Source: Marsupella aquatica
Taxonomy: Eukaryota; Marchantiophyta
Length of the DNA: 64,000 bases
Assembly: GCA_973895155.1 (NCBI GenBank)
Contig: OZ316896.1
Location: forward strand, 13,516,001 to 13,580,000
Direction of reading: 5' to 3'
Shown here piece by piece: positions 11,995-24,400 of this stretch (position 1 is the stretch's first letter; each line of letters begins with the position of its first letter). The translations under genes and the position numbers were made by a program. The notes beneath the pieces were generated by a model. It saw only the letters and a list, made by a program, of their open reading frames with translations, did no database searches and was not told where the DNA came from.

Positions 11995-13969
11995 CGCATT
12001 ACGGGCCCTTCGTCACTGAGGAGCTTGCACAAGTGTTCCTTCTCGTCTAAATGCCCACCTGTCGACCGTTCATCGTCTAAATCTCACCATTGTGACCAAC
12101 AGATAAACCAAAGAGGAATCACGTGCCTAGAACGGACCAGCAAAGCCATCCCGGTCCAGTCCACAAAGCATCAACAGTGACTGAAAGATCGGAAAGTCAA
12201 AGAAATATCTAGACAATACAATCACCGTCGACTACGGGCAATAAAGCTTTCCTTGAAGGAAGCTCCCAGCTCACGATAGAACCGGTGGCAAAACCTTCAT
12301 AGCACAGAACTCGTGAGCTGGCTATGAGCGCACAACTCCGGAGGACAAGCAAGGAATACCTCCACTCGCGTTCATCCAACTTGCTGGCAGTACTCACTTC
12401 AAATTGCAGAGCTTCTTCAGTTGACCGGAAATACTCTTTCCTGCTTCCGTTTTCCTCAGAAGACAAACTGGCGGTGATTCGGGGCGCACCACAGCACCTC
12501 GCAGACAGTGCATGGCAGGAATCAGCACACGCTCTCCCCGGAATTCCTCCAGCCAGCCGACCGGGAACGTAAAGAGAAGAGCAGCACGACTGATGAGAAA
12601 ATCCAAAAACACTTCCGTCTTATAAATTCTTAAGATCCAATCCCGCCTTCCGTCCAGGACCCGATGAAGGCTACACACAAGTCGTTCGCGTACACTCTAT
12701 CAACCATCAAACCAGGTCCCGAAGATGCACAGCTGCAGAACTACTCGCCCCCGAAGACCATCCAAATAACCACAGGCCCGTTATCTCCGGAAGCTCTCTT
12801 CCGTTTGGCCCCCTGCTCAAGCTGTCCGACCGCCACACGGACAAAAGATCGACTAACAGGCACAGTGAGCAACGAATCAGCAGCGAGGACAGCTCCCTCC
12901 CCACGCCGCAACAGCTCCTGCAGCGCCCACCCGCCCGCCAGAGACACCGGCAAACACGGCAACAACAATCAGTCCACTTCCACGCAGACGATCACAACAC
13001 CCTCAAAGAAGGAAAGAGATAAAAAATTCCCCGCACACCCTTCTTCTTCGCCTTCTCGTCCTTCTCCTGCGAGGGACTGCTCCACCTCGTCCTCCTCCTG
13101 CTTGCCTCTCACTGATTACTCCGTCTTACTGACTCCTCCTCCGTCCCGCCTGCCTGCCTTCGCCTGCTGCTGCTGCCAAGAAGGTCGTCGTCGGTCACAG
13201 AGCTCGATCTCCTCTCCTCTCCTCCCCTCGCCTTCCCCCCTCCCTTCCCACCGCCCTAAGCTACTCCTACTACTCCACTCCTCCCTGATCCCCACAACGT
13301 CGTTTCCGTTCCTCCTCCTCCTCCTGCTGCCGCCCTTCGCCAGTCTTCTGTCAATCAATCAATCAATCCTCCATATCTCTCGGGGAAGAAGGGAAACGAG
13401 ACCAAATGCGTGCACCATCCACCCAGAGCCACCACCCCCTTTCTCTCTCTCCTCAGCTCAGCTCAACTCAACTCTTGAACTCAACTCAAATGCGCGACTA
13501 GTCTACGTAGTCTCTCTCCCTGCCTCTCGTCGCACGACCTCGAAATCGACCACCACCACCACCACCTTCTCCTCCTCCTCCTCCTCTGCGCTGTGCTGCG
13601 CTGCGGACCGGACCGGACCTCTTCGCTGCCCCTCGTCGCGACTCCGCTTCCCCCAAAGGAGCAAGAGAAGCAGAGCTATGGTGTTTTGTCACCAGCCAAT
13701 CAATCAATCAATCAGTCCCCAGCCTCCACTCCGCTCCTTTCTTTCTTTCTTTCTTTCTTTCTTCCTTCCTTTCGCGAAAGTGCACTACTGCTTCTCCTCC
13801 TTCGGTTCCGTGCGCTCGACCCTTTCCCCTCCTCTTTTCCCCAAAAGAAACAGCTCTCTTTCTTCGCTCGCTAACGTAGTGTCGTTGGCGTGCCTTGTTG
13901 GGTGTCCAAAGGGTGCCCCCCCCCCCCCCCCCTCTCTCAGGGTTATTTATTTTAGATCTTATTTTCCGA
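11995..13969 (-). promoter_or_regulatory. Upstream/5' leader region of the CRK gene, purine-rich
   Basis: On the gene's (minus) strand this is rich in GA/GGA; on + it reads as long CT/CCT/TCC runs. It holds simple repeats: CAAT runs at about 13349-13368 and 13696-13713, CAC at 13548-13564, TCC at 13312-13325 and 13568-13584, CTTT at 13735-13762 and a poly-C run at about 13916-13932. The low-complexity + strand stays open for 465 codons but shows no domain. The same polarity occurs upstream of the DENND6 gene. The transcription start and any leader introns cannot be placed from sequence alone. Confidence 0.5.
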
Positions 13970-15045
13970 GGACTCTTCCTTTTTCGCCAAGGTGCCGAGT
14001 GCCACCTCGTGCGAAATGTGAACGGGGGATGCTAAGCATATTCCTTGTGATATGGTCATAGCCCTTAATTTCTGGCCCTTAGATTCATTATTGAGTATTC
14101 AGAGATTAATTTCTGGCCCTTAGAACTCCCTGTGTTTAAGGATGACCCTGGGATACTGGCAATTGGGGTCGGTGTGGCTAGGTGGGGAGCAGGGTAGTTA
14201 GATTGTCTAAGGGCATTTTCCTTTTTGAGGCAAGGTGGCGAGTGCCACCTCGTGCCAAATGTTAAATGTGAAGGGGAACATGCTCAGCCTGTTCCTTGTC
14301 TCATATTAGTAGATTAAATTCTGGCCCTTAGATCTCACTTTAGCATGTTCCTTATCTCATTTTAGTAGATTAATTTATGGCCCTTAGATCACCCTGGGTT
14401 TAAGGATGACCTTTGGCAATGGGGGTCGGTGGCTAGATGGGAAGCTGGCCACTTTAATTGTTTTTAAGGCTTTTCCTTTTTGGCCAAGTTGGCGAGTGTC
14501 ACCTCGTGTGAAATGTGAAGGAGAAGATGCCTTAGCGTGTTCCTTATCTAATTTTTATAAAGTAGCTTATGGCCTTTGATTTCCCTGGGTTTAAGGATGA
14601 CCCTCGGATCCTGGCAATTGGGGTTTGTGGCTAGGTGGGAAGCTGGCCAATTTAATTTTTTATGGGCTTTTCCCTTTTTGGCCAAGGTGGAGTGTCACCT
14701 CGTGTGTGAAATATGAAGGAGAAGGCACTCAGTGTATTTCTGATGAAATAGTCGTAGATTAATTTCTGGCCTTATAGATCTCCCTGGGTGCAAGGATGAC
14801 CCTCGGATACTGGCAAATTGGGGTCTGTGGCTGGCTAGGAAGCTCGCCAATTTCAGTTTCTAAGAGCTTTTCCTTTTTTGCCAAGGTGGCGAGTCTCACC
14901 TCGTGTGAAATGTGAAGGAGAGATGCTCAGCATATTCCTTGTCTAATATCCATAGATTAAATTCTGGCCATTAGATCTTGCTGGGTTTAAGGATGACCCT
15001 CAGATTCTGGGCAATTGGGGTATGTGGCTAGGTGGGAAGCTAGCT
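13970..15045. repeat. Five-unit tandem array with a conserved hairpin core
   Basis: Five diverged units recur with hairpin cores at 13991-14006, 14234-14249, 14488-14503, 14686-14699 and 14885-14900, so unit length falls from about 250 to about 200 bp. Each unit has CCTTTTTGGCCAAG, then the core GGTGGCGAGTGCCACC (perfect 6-bp stem in unit 2), then TCGTGTGAAATGTGAAGG, a CTGGCCCTTAGAT segment, GGGTTTAAGGATGACCCTC and GGCTAGGTGGGAAGC. No reading frame persists across units. It lies 2-3 kb upstream of the CRK start codon. Confidence 0.85.
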
Positions 15046-16010
15046 GATTCAAGACAGTGAATTTTCGCTAGAATTGGCAGACACCTTTCACTGATGTCCA
15101 ATTTGGAATTTTCACCACTAAAAAACTGTTGTGCCTTCTCCTTGCCAATGGATCATTATCATAGTGCCATTGTTCATGCAAAAGACAAATAATTATTAAA
15201 ATACCCTACAGTAGTTCATCCCCATTACACAAAAAAACAGATAATCTAACAAGTACGGTGCGAAGCAAAGCTACACTTTGGACGATGGTCTACACTGAAG
15301 CCTGTAGGACGTGACTTTGGCGTTGAGAAGAAGCAAGGGAAGGGGGTGGGCACTAGTGACTCTTGGGTGAGACGAAGCTGGGAAAGGGGGCTGGCGTTCA
15401 TTCCAAAATGTAAATGCATGCGCAATCATGTAGTAGTAATTAATATTTTGAACCTGACTGGAAAAATCTAATGTGGGTTGCGAAGCCTCAAAAGAATTTT
15501 ATGATGTAAATGATAGTAATCTTCTAAGCATCTTGCTGTCCACGCTAACTTTTCAGTCAATATAATATTTTAAAAAACATAAACAGGAGAACAACATTTT
15601 TTATTGCATTGTTTTTTAATACAAATAATTAATATTTCCAGAGGTCCTCCGTGAACCAGTATGGCACTACAAACTTAAATATACTATATAGTCTCACACG
15701 AGGGCGCTTCAAACTTAACTACAGTGACATCCGCTAGTTCAACTCCCTCACAAAAACAGAAAAAATAAATTGGTTAACTCTAGTTAAGTCAAAGACCCGC
15801 TAAAACTCAAGCTTAGATGATTACTCCTGCATGGTCAATGGTATTTCGTCATATGACAGTATTCCATCAGCAATTGAGCGCACTAAAAGGAGAGTGGAAA
15901 GCCCATCCATTTTTTAGTAGAACTTGAGAATTGCCCTGAACAAACAGCAAATTTCTATCTCCTCTAAGATTCTTGGAAATTGATGGGCTAACCTTTTTTA
16001 TGGATAATAC
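15046..16010. other. Intergenic DNA, nothing recognised
   Basis: AT-rich sequence with no supportable exon or repeat pair. Confidence 0.5.
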
Positions 16011-16330
16011 AAAACTGCCCATAGTGTGGTCTCAAAGCTTCAGAGTAGCAGGACCCAATCAATCGCTACTATACAGTCCCTCCAATGTCACAAAAGGAAT
16101 TTATAGGGCTACTGGAACCCTGCCCATAGTGTGGTCTGAAAGCTTCAGAGTAGCTGACCAGATCTATCAATACCACATAGCCCCACCATTTCACAAGAGG
16201 AATTTGAAGGGCTAACCTTTTTGAGGGCTAATGGAACGCTGCCCATACTGTGGTCTCTAAGCTTCACCAGTTGACCCAATTCATGACTACTATACAGTCC
16301 CACCAGTATCATTAAAGGGCCCTCTAAAAC
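16010..16330. repeat. Three-copy tandem repeat, about 105-120 bp unit
   Basis: Units start near ctgcccatagtgtggtct at 16015, 16120 and 16239. Each continues through AAGCTTCA, then a (C)TACTATACAGTCCC(A)CC segment and an ACAAAAGGAATTT-like end. Divergence is moderate, with small indels. A local open frame at 15973-16215 is only the repeat read in one frame. Confidence 0.8.
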
Positions 16331-19300
16331 TCACGCTTGGATGTTTAGTAGACGCTCAACACTATTTAGCCATGTAGTGTGGTCTGTGGCCAGAGTGTCA
16401 AGACCCTACTTTGAAAACAAACATACATTGACAAGGCACTATTTACATCAAGATACTTCGAATATTTTTGAAATGTGCATCATAATTTTCCCTAGCTAAC
16501 TTGACTTTGGACACAGGATGAAATTATAATAGTTATTTCTATTTATTTTATTTTATGCATGAACCTGATTGTCACGTGAATGTGAAAAATGTTTTTTTAA
16601 TTGTCCGTTGCAAGTTAGGTGAAAAGGGGACCCTCTTTTGATAATAATTATAGCATTTTGCATCTCTCCTTTAAGCCAATGGTAAAGTGGCTCGATATTT
16701 GGACTTTGGACTTTGGTCTTATTGTCCTAGGACCAAATCTTGCAGAGTGCTACAGTAGTTTAGCATATGTGCTTGTCGAAAGGGAACTGATCACATAAGT
16801 GTTTTGTCGGGGCTAACCTAGTCCTGTCACCCATCATTTTACCCTGTGGAAATATTGATTGTCAAGAGCTGTCACAAGCTCGAGAACAACAATGGCGGGG
16901 AAGCTTCCTTATGGCCATATTATGAAGAAAGTTATGCTAACAAAGATCACAACCTTTGCACTGAAGACTCCAATGCACCAAGCACTTTTTGCATAATGAA
17001 ACAAATTATGGGCATGACATCTCCCATTGAAACAACTTACTATAGTGGATAGTGGAGATCTAAGAAAAACTAGATTTAAGATCAAACAATGACATCTAAC
17101 AAAGATATTATGACATATTGTTATGTTATGTTATGTTATGTTACTCCTCTCAGATGTGGCTATCCATGCTATTGATCTCATATCCATGATCTACTCATAG
17201 ACTCAAGGTACCACTAAACCATTATTCTATTGCTAACAATCTTCCAACGGGGTTGATTGTATCCACGTTGAACTCCATCTCAAGGAAGGGCTCCATCTTG
17301 GGTGGACCCCAGACTTGGTCATTGCCAGACTTGGTAGTTGACATTCCGCTTGAATTTAAACATGCAGACTCCAAATCGTCATGACAATTCTTGGAGCTTC
17401 AGATCGTGTTCTTCATGAAAATGTGTTAGGTGATTGGGGTTTGAGTATGATTGTTGTTCACTTGCTACCCTGGATAGAGGAACAAGAATCACTAGATCCA
17501 GAATTAGATACCCAGGTGTAGTAATGCCTTCACCACAAGACCATCAGCAGATAAGCAGAGAATCCTCACTGCCTATTCCCTATAGCACTGTGATTTCTTT
17601 AACTTAGCTAACATGACATCCTCCAAATCCCCTGATTTTAGATCAGCCCTTTCTTCACGTGTTCCTTCTAAGTCTAGTCATCTCTTACAGCTCCAATTGA
17701 GCAATTTGGATCTAGTAGAATCATTTACAAGTACCCCATATTCCTTGCACACACATTCAAAGATTTGTCTTCACATTATAGGTTTGAGCATAGTATAGTC
17801 CTTTGAGTTACTGCTGAGAGGATAGCTCCCAAAACTTTCTCAAGTGTTCCATTGGAAGTTTAGAGTCTGTGTTAGTGTGGAAGGAGAATGGAGAATATTC
17901 CACCAAACCATTCTTTTGAAAAGATGCTTTTACATGGTCAGGCCATTCCCCACCCTTGTTCATGCATACTAAAGAAGTTGACTCACTAGTCACTAGAAGT
18001 AATTTTACGTCCAAGTTCATTAATCACAAATTCCTCATCTTGATCTAAAAGGGGCAAATAAGGTATTAATTCGAGCTACTATGGAATTCATTGCACATTA
18101 GTTGTAATTTTTTTAGTCAAAGTAGTGGTCATAAATTGACGAATTGTGATTGAACCTGTTAACTAGAATTGATTCTTCTTTACGTCCCAACCCCCATAAA
18201 GTCCTATTGAAAGCCTCATATTGGAGATTAAATAAACAATTCTAAAAGTAATGTCAACTGAGTGAATGCAACGAAATGGAAAGAGGTTGGTTGACAATAA
18301 TGGCTTATAGGCATGCCTTCCCATCGTGTTAGCTCGGTGTGCCAGTCGTGCTGGTCAATTTAGTACCACTTTGGCTGCAGGACGATAAAAAATACAAAGG
18401 GGTAGACATTTTGACCTGCCATCATGTGGTACTTGTTTCCAAATTTCAGATGCTAGTTCTCGATGGCTTCTTATCACCCGCTACCATTTGTTTAAGGTAC
18501 ATTTCAATCCATTGTATTCACTGTACATTCCAATCCATGAACGCATTATTTGGTATGGTTACTGCCCACCGGAAAGAGACAAATAATATGGTGGGGACTG
18601 TTGTATTAAAAAGCCTCCACAAGTAATATAATGAGTAAGCTATCCCCACTAATTAATCTTAGCCCTAGATTTCAGCTATTTGAGTTGTTTATAGATGACT
18701 GATTCTTTGAGAGGGGGCATGTAGAAATTATACTAGCTTAGATGAAAACAGTTAGTAATTTTGTTCAAGTTTGTGGCGACTAGGTAAATTTTGGTTTTAA
18801 AAATGGCATACGCTTAAGATGGAAAAGATACGGTAAAGATTGTGTTCTTGGAACCTGACCCTGGTTGTGCAAGGTTCTGGTTTTGACCTGTATTTTTTAG
18901 AAAATAGCTTATAACTACAATGCCACTAAAGATGTGCATGATTATTGGCAGAGTTTTACAATATGGAGAACCAAAGACAGACAAGAGTTAACCATGGGTC
19001 AGACTCCATTCTGATGAGACATGTGTCAGCATGTGGTATCTCTTCCATCGGCACTGTCAACTGCGATCGGAAACCATCGCACACCATCAACATGTGACAT
19101 CTGGAAGTTAAGTTAACCCAAATACCCATAGAAGAAAACTATGGATTAATGAATAAAAATATAAATAATGACAATATTATAATTCAGCACATCTTTAATG
19201 GCATTGTAGTTCAAAGCTGTTTTGGAAAATCTTACAAGTTATTGTTGTTCTTAACTAAGGAACCATCAAAATTCTCAATCAAATACCACCAGTGACAAAT

Positions 19301-20395
19301 GCAGATCCACATTCAATCAGCTTGTCCTCTTGTGGACTTCTATGTCCCTTTGTGACTTACCTTTTAAGATTTGATTTCATTTTATGTTCATTTGTCTGAA
19401 CTATTCAACGAAAAAAATCACCCTACTGAATATTACAACCCAGTGTATTCTTGTAATATAAATACACAAGTTTATTAACTAAACGTTCATCCTTGTCAAA
19501 GAACCTTCCATTGGAGAATCTTATGTGGAGACCATTTACTCAACTAGTAATTAAGTGTGTTGAATTGATTTTCAAAGAGCAAGCTTTAGACTGTTCAGAT
19601 TTGTAAAAGATCATGAAATTAGTGAGACAAATCTTTTAATGCAAAGAAATTCAATTTTGATGAGAAATTGAAGCTCCAATATGTCACAACCTTTGACACG
19701 GTCCTCTGATACTTGCAATCCACATGGATTACTCCAAGGGGTTACTTTTCCTTTTGTTCCATTTTGTTTGTATAGAGCTGAGTCATCTTCTAGGTGTCAA
19801 CAAGTGCTTGGGGTATTGCAGTCCTGAACTAAAGTTGTGAGATAATATGTTGGTCCATCTGAGCATCAACTTCATATAATTGATGATGAGTTCAATGCCC
19901 ACTTCTTAATTTCAATTGTCCCTCATCCAAGATCTGACTTTAAGATGTGTATTTGTTTATTACTCTCATGCCCACATAGTCTTCTTCATGTATAGATTTT
20001 CATCGCTCGTTCAATGTTGAGTGTCTTTGGTATATATTTGATACAATCTTCCATACAACCGGTGCTGTAAAATAACAGTCAACATTGTATGTCTAGAGAC
20101 CACCAACCTAATGGCAGTGTCTCACATGTGTACGAGAATGACCGTATGCCAGCCTCACTCCAAGTTGAGGGAATTCATTGCTGCAAACGTGGTCCTCTCA
20201 TAAATGTCCCCCACCCTGAAAGTACCAACAACGCCGCCCACATTTCCTTTATGAGGTATAGGATCTCCCTTATGTCTCTCCGTGCATGCGAGTCAACATG
20301 TGACCTGTGGCAACCATTACTTTGCAAAGGAACCTTAGTGACCATAATCCTACACATTTGGAGTTGGACACAATTCAATTCACCCTCCAAGTGAA
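16331..20395. other. Intergenic DNA, no gene seen
   Basis: No coding exon is supportable. A TTATG microsatellite lies at 17121-17143. A tRNA-like fragment at about 16674-16760 (AAGCCAATGGTAAAGTGG and a weak B-box-like stretch) does not fold convincingly. The minus open frame at 17808-18020 and the plus one at 18339-18626 have no recognised motif. Confidence 0.45.
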
Positions 20396-21460
20396 TAGTG
20401 CATGTTACGTAGTCAGTTGAGAGATATGGAGCGGACGTTCCTAGTGTTAGGATTAACTCTTAGGTCTAGAGTTACAACTGTACCGCAATTAGGGCTAACC
20501 TTAGTTGCAGATGCTGGTTTAGGGTTTCGGGTTGCACATACACTATACCCAAGCGATGTTTGTTTGGGTAGTGGGAACTCACTCATTGTTATCGAGCCAA
20601 TTGAGAGATAGGGAGAGCTTGTGTTGTGGATAGTTGCGGAACTCAACTACCTTAACATTTAGCTCCTGCTTTGCTGATTACAACGTCGAGCTCTTCTATG
20701 GTCCAAGCCCCCAGAATGGCCATCCGGTGGGGTAGTATGGGGAGACTAGTGGGCAACAAGGCGTGGCACTAGCAACAGGAAGGCGCTAAGCTGGTGACGC
20801 CCACTAAGGACTTAGACTAGCTTGGGGCTAGTTGGGTCACGGGAAAGGGTCGGGCTCAGGGTGGACTATCCGGACCCCCCGACGGACTTTGAGTTCTAAG
20901 GGCTTGAGTGAGAGTTCCTCTTGTGCCCAAGACTAACAAAGTTTACTTCATGCGTAGTAAACACTTGGCGCATGAGATACAGTGCGGCCCAAATACGGCC
21001 GCCAGGGACACCCGAGTAATGACGGGTTCTGAGGGCCTAGGCATGAGCATTGGGTCGTCCCAATCACAACGAGCTAACTAAGGCACTCCGCCCACGGACG
21101 TCTAGCTAGAAAATTATGGGCATAGCAAGTTAGTTGTGTGTCTATCTCGGTGTCCATGCGTGCAAATTGGGGTCTAGGTGGGGGGCCAAAATTTGGGAAC
21201 CAAAGTAGGTCCAGGGGTGGTAGGTCTCCAAAAGCATATATGAGGGGAATGGTGTCTCCCTGGGGGCCAAGGGCAAGCCCAAGTTGTGAGCAGCTGCGGT
21301 CGTGACACCCAGAGGAGACGCCAAATGGAAATGGCGATAACTTCCCAATGGGAAGTCTGTTAGGGGACTTCTTGGTTGCATTGGAAAGCTCTGTGTCAAC
21401 CACTTGCGTGTTAGATGATCATGGGCTTGTCATTGTGAATGTTGTCTTTGCTCAACATCC
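20396..21460. other. GC-richer intergenic block
   Basis: Base composition rises in G and C over 20.6-21.4 kb compared with both sides. Open frames on both strands around 21074-21403 lack a recognised domain. It could be a decayed retrotransposon LTR or leader, but I found no paired ends or target duplication. Confidence 0.35.
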
Positions 21461-24400
21461 TTCTCATCCACAATTCCTTCCCTAAATTCACTAATTTCAT
21501 CTCAATCTTCACTAATTAACTCCATTCTAGATCCCACTTGCAAAAGGAATCACCCTATTTGTGAAACACATAGAATGCGCATTCAGCCATGTAGACTAAC
21601 ACTTTGCCCACGGTCCCTCTTTATTCACGTTAGTTCTTGTTGCCATGTGCCATCCTTGCTCAAGAGCAATGTACATTGGCAGCCTTAATAATTATTTTAT
21701 TGGTTGATGAAGTCATTTGGGTTATTTTAAGTCACTAGCTCGATGCTCATGCATTGCACAAAAGAAGTCAAGGAGAGGCAAAAATGTCAAGGCCAGCAAA
21801 GATGTCATGAGAGGCAAAGATATTGAAGCGAGACATAGATCTCAAGGAGAGGAAAAGATGTTGAGGCAAGGCAAACAAAGTTATGTGAGGCAAGGATTGC
21901 AGCCATGTCATTGTGGCTACATTATGACTTGTGCAAGCTTAGTGCACAATTATATATAGTCAAAGAATAGAACTCAATCCTTCCAATGAAGACGTAATGT
22001 GTACCAAGTGCTCGAATACAAATGTGAGGCCATGTGTTGGATAGCTCAATGCCTGTGCATTGCACAACATTGTTGTGGTCATTACAACCAATTATGTGTT
22101 CATTACAACCATGTCCTTTTAGAGCAGCAATACCCTTGCATTGTATAGAAGATGTTGCTTCGCAAAAGATGTTGTGAAGGAACTCATTGAAGAAAAGAAT
22201 TGTTGTGGGTCAGGTAAGGTGGACTTTTGAGTCCTATGTCCATGCATTACAAAATGATCATTGCAACTCTATTGTGCTTGTGGTTGGATGTCACTGTGGT
22301 TTTGAAAATCAATTGCCATTTCAATTAGGTTGTCATAGCAGTTGTGTGATTGTTGCAAAGGTGACATCATTCTAGACATGTCATCTGTGAAGTGATGTTA
22401 TGGTTGCAGAAGAGTTCTTCAAGTGCATAATTGTTGGTGCAACAATGTTGTTATTTTAGGTGGTGTTGTTGTGAAGGTGATGTTGGGCAAGAATGGAGCA
22501 TGTGGAGGGCGAGGTGGAAGCAAGATGGGCAAGAATGTTTGGGGCATCATGTGGTCCAAGTGGGTTACATGATGCTATATGGAGAGGAACATTTTTACTT
22601 GTTTTTGCCTTCCTGTATTTGTCCTCTCCCCATACCCTCCCTTTCTTCTGTCCCACTATCAGAGTGCCTCCATCCATCCCCCTCCCCAATTTTCTCCCCT
22701 CCAACACCTTTAAAAAAGAGAACGAATTGAGAACATAAAATAAATTTCTAAAAAATGAAAATTCTTTTCCCAAGAGCAAAAGGCAATATCTTTTCTCATG
22801 TCAATCTATCTCCTCTTTACTGGCTCCACGAGTAAAACCTAGCCTCCGTCTCAGGTCAATTTATTCCTTTAATACTCCATGCCAAAAACTATTTTATGCA
22901 CTGGCTATAGCTAGCATAGTCATGACTATACTCTAGCACATGTCCTATATTTTGTACTCTACAGAAACAAATTTGGGAATTGCTAAGTAAATCCAAGAGC
23001 CTCAAATAACTTTGGACAACATATGATGACAGATTATGGTTTCCTCTTTTTTCAAGCTTGTAGACTCACTATGGGTGGCATTTGGCAGGATCCCATATTA
23101 TAGTAGTTGATGATAAGCCCGCATGGTATCCTCCAACCTTTGGATTTGTATGGAGTACTCTAAAGCTCATGCTATTTCACTGATTGATATTTTTCTACTT
23201 AATGTACATGTTTAATAAATGCAAAAGCTTTAGGATAGAGACTGTATCTCAGCTGAAAGCCATGTGATTAGTTTCCCAACAAATTAAAAGAAATTTGAGT
23301 TCTCTACCCTGACCAGTTGTTTTTTAGTGGCAAAACTTAGCTCCAATCCACCTCTCTGAGCCAGTTTTTGGAGTTTAGTAGCCATTTGGCCCTCTGTGTG
23401 GTTTGTTGTCTGCATCCCTGGTCTTTGTCGCGGTGGCTTCTCTAATAAACACGTTTTTTCCAACAAAAAAAAGAAAAAGACGTCACCAGTTTTGACAAAA
23501 CTAGTTACAGGGAGTTCTTTGTCATCCAATAGGCAATTTTTCACTTAGCCATAACCCCATTAGCAGAATCTAGAGGTTAAATACACTTAAATGGAGGGAG
23601 ATGCTAGGGTCAAATATCAATCTAGGACAATTAGATAAGGAATATTAGGGACGTCTTCTCCCCTACCCTAGCTAGGAAAAAGATAACCCTTAAAATTACG
23701 CTGGTCCTGACGACATGATTACGTTTACCCGATTATTATATAGACTATATAACTATACATATTGCTCTTTTTCTCACTGATTGAATTTGTCAACGAATTT
23801 ACCGGGCACTGTATGTTGCCGCTGCTATTCCCGAGAGAGATTCACTGTACCATGGCTGCAGCAGCTCTACGGCATATAGGGCCTGGATTTGTTGTTGTTA
23901 TATATATTTTGGAACAAAATATAATGTGGGCGTAGGCCCGGTCAAGCCTGGGTTAGGGACTGATGTCAGGTTCGACCTGGCGACAGGCTAGCGTAGGGCC
24001 TGGGTCAGCATGGATGGAATCGCAGGCACATCATAAATTTACAATGTACATGCCGGGGACCACGGGCATGCTACAGACAACTGCGCAACAGCTGGCACTT
24101 AGAGTGAGGTGAAGCCAGTGGGCTAACTGTAGTTACATTTCTAATTTTTTTCCCCATTTTTTGAAAAAGTATTTTAAATTAAATAAGGTGAAATTAATCT
24201 TGGATGGATCAGGTTACTGTTGACCAGATAAGTATGAGTTTTTTAACAAAAGAGAGGTGCTATCTGATTATGAAAAGGATTTGGGCTGGGGTCCATCTGG
24301 GTTGTGCTTGTCCATCTGGGTACTTTGTCAAACTCCCTTTGTGATGCACAAGATTATTTGTTTTCCACCTATGTTCTTGAGAAAAAAAAACCCCATAGAC

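Noticed and set aside
12664-14061. 465-codon plus-strand open frame
   Set aside because: Pure low-complexity CT-rich sequence (Ser, Pro, Leu, Arg runs), no domain, and it lies in the upstream region of the minus-strand kinase and runs into the tandem array.
16670-16765. tRNA-like stretch with A-box-like and B-box-like words
   Set aside because: It does not form an acceptor stem or anticodon arm, and no tail or target duplication supports a SINE.
20435-20545. TTAGGG/TTTAGGG-like words suggesting an interstitial telomere
   Set aside because: The words are scattered and irregular, not a tandem run.
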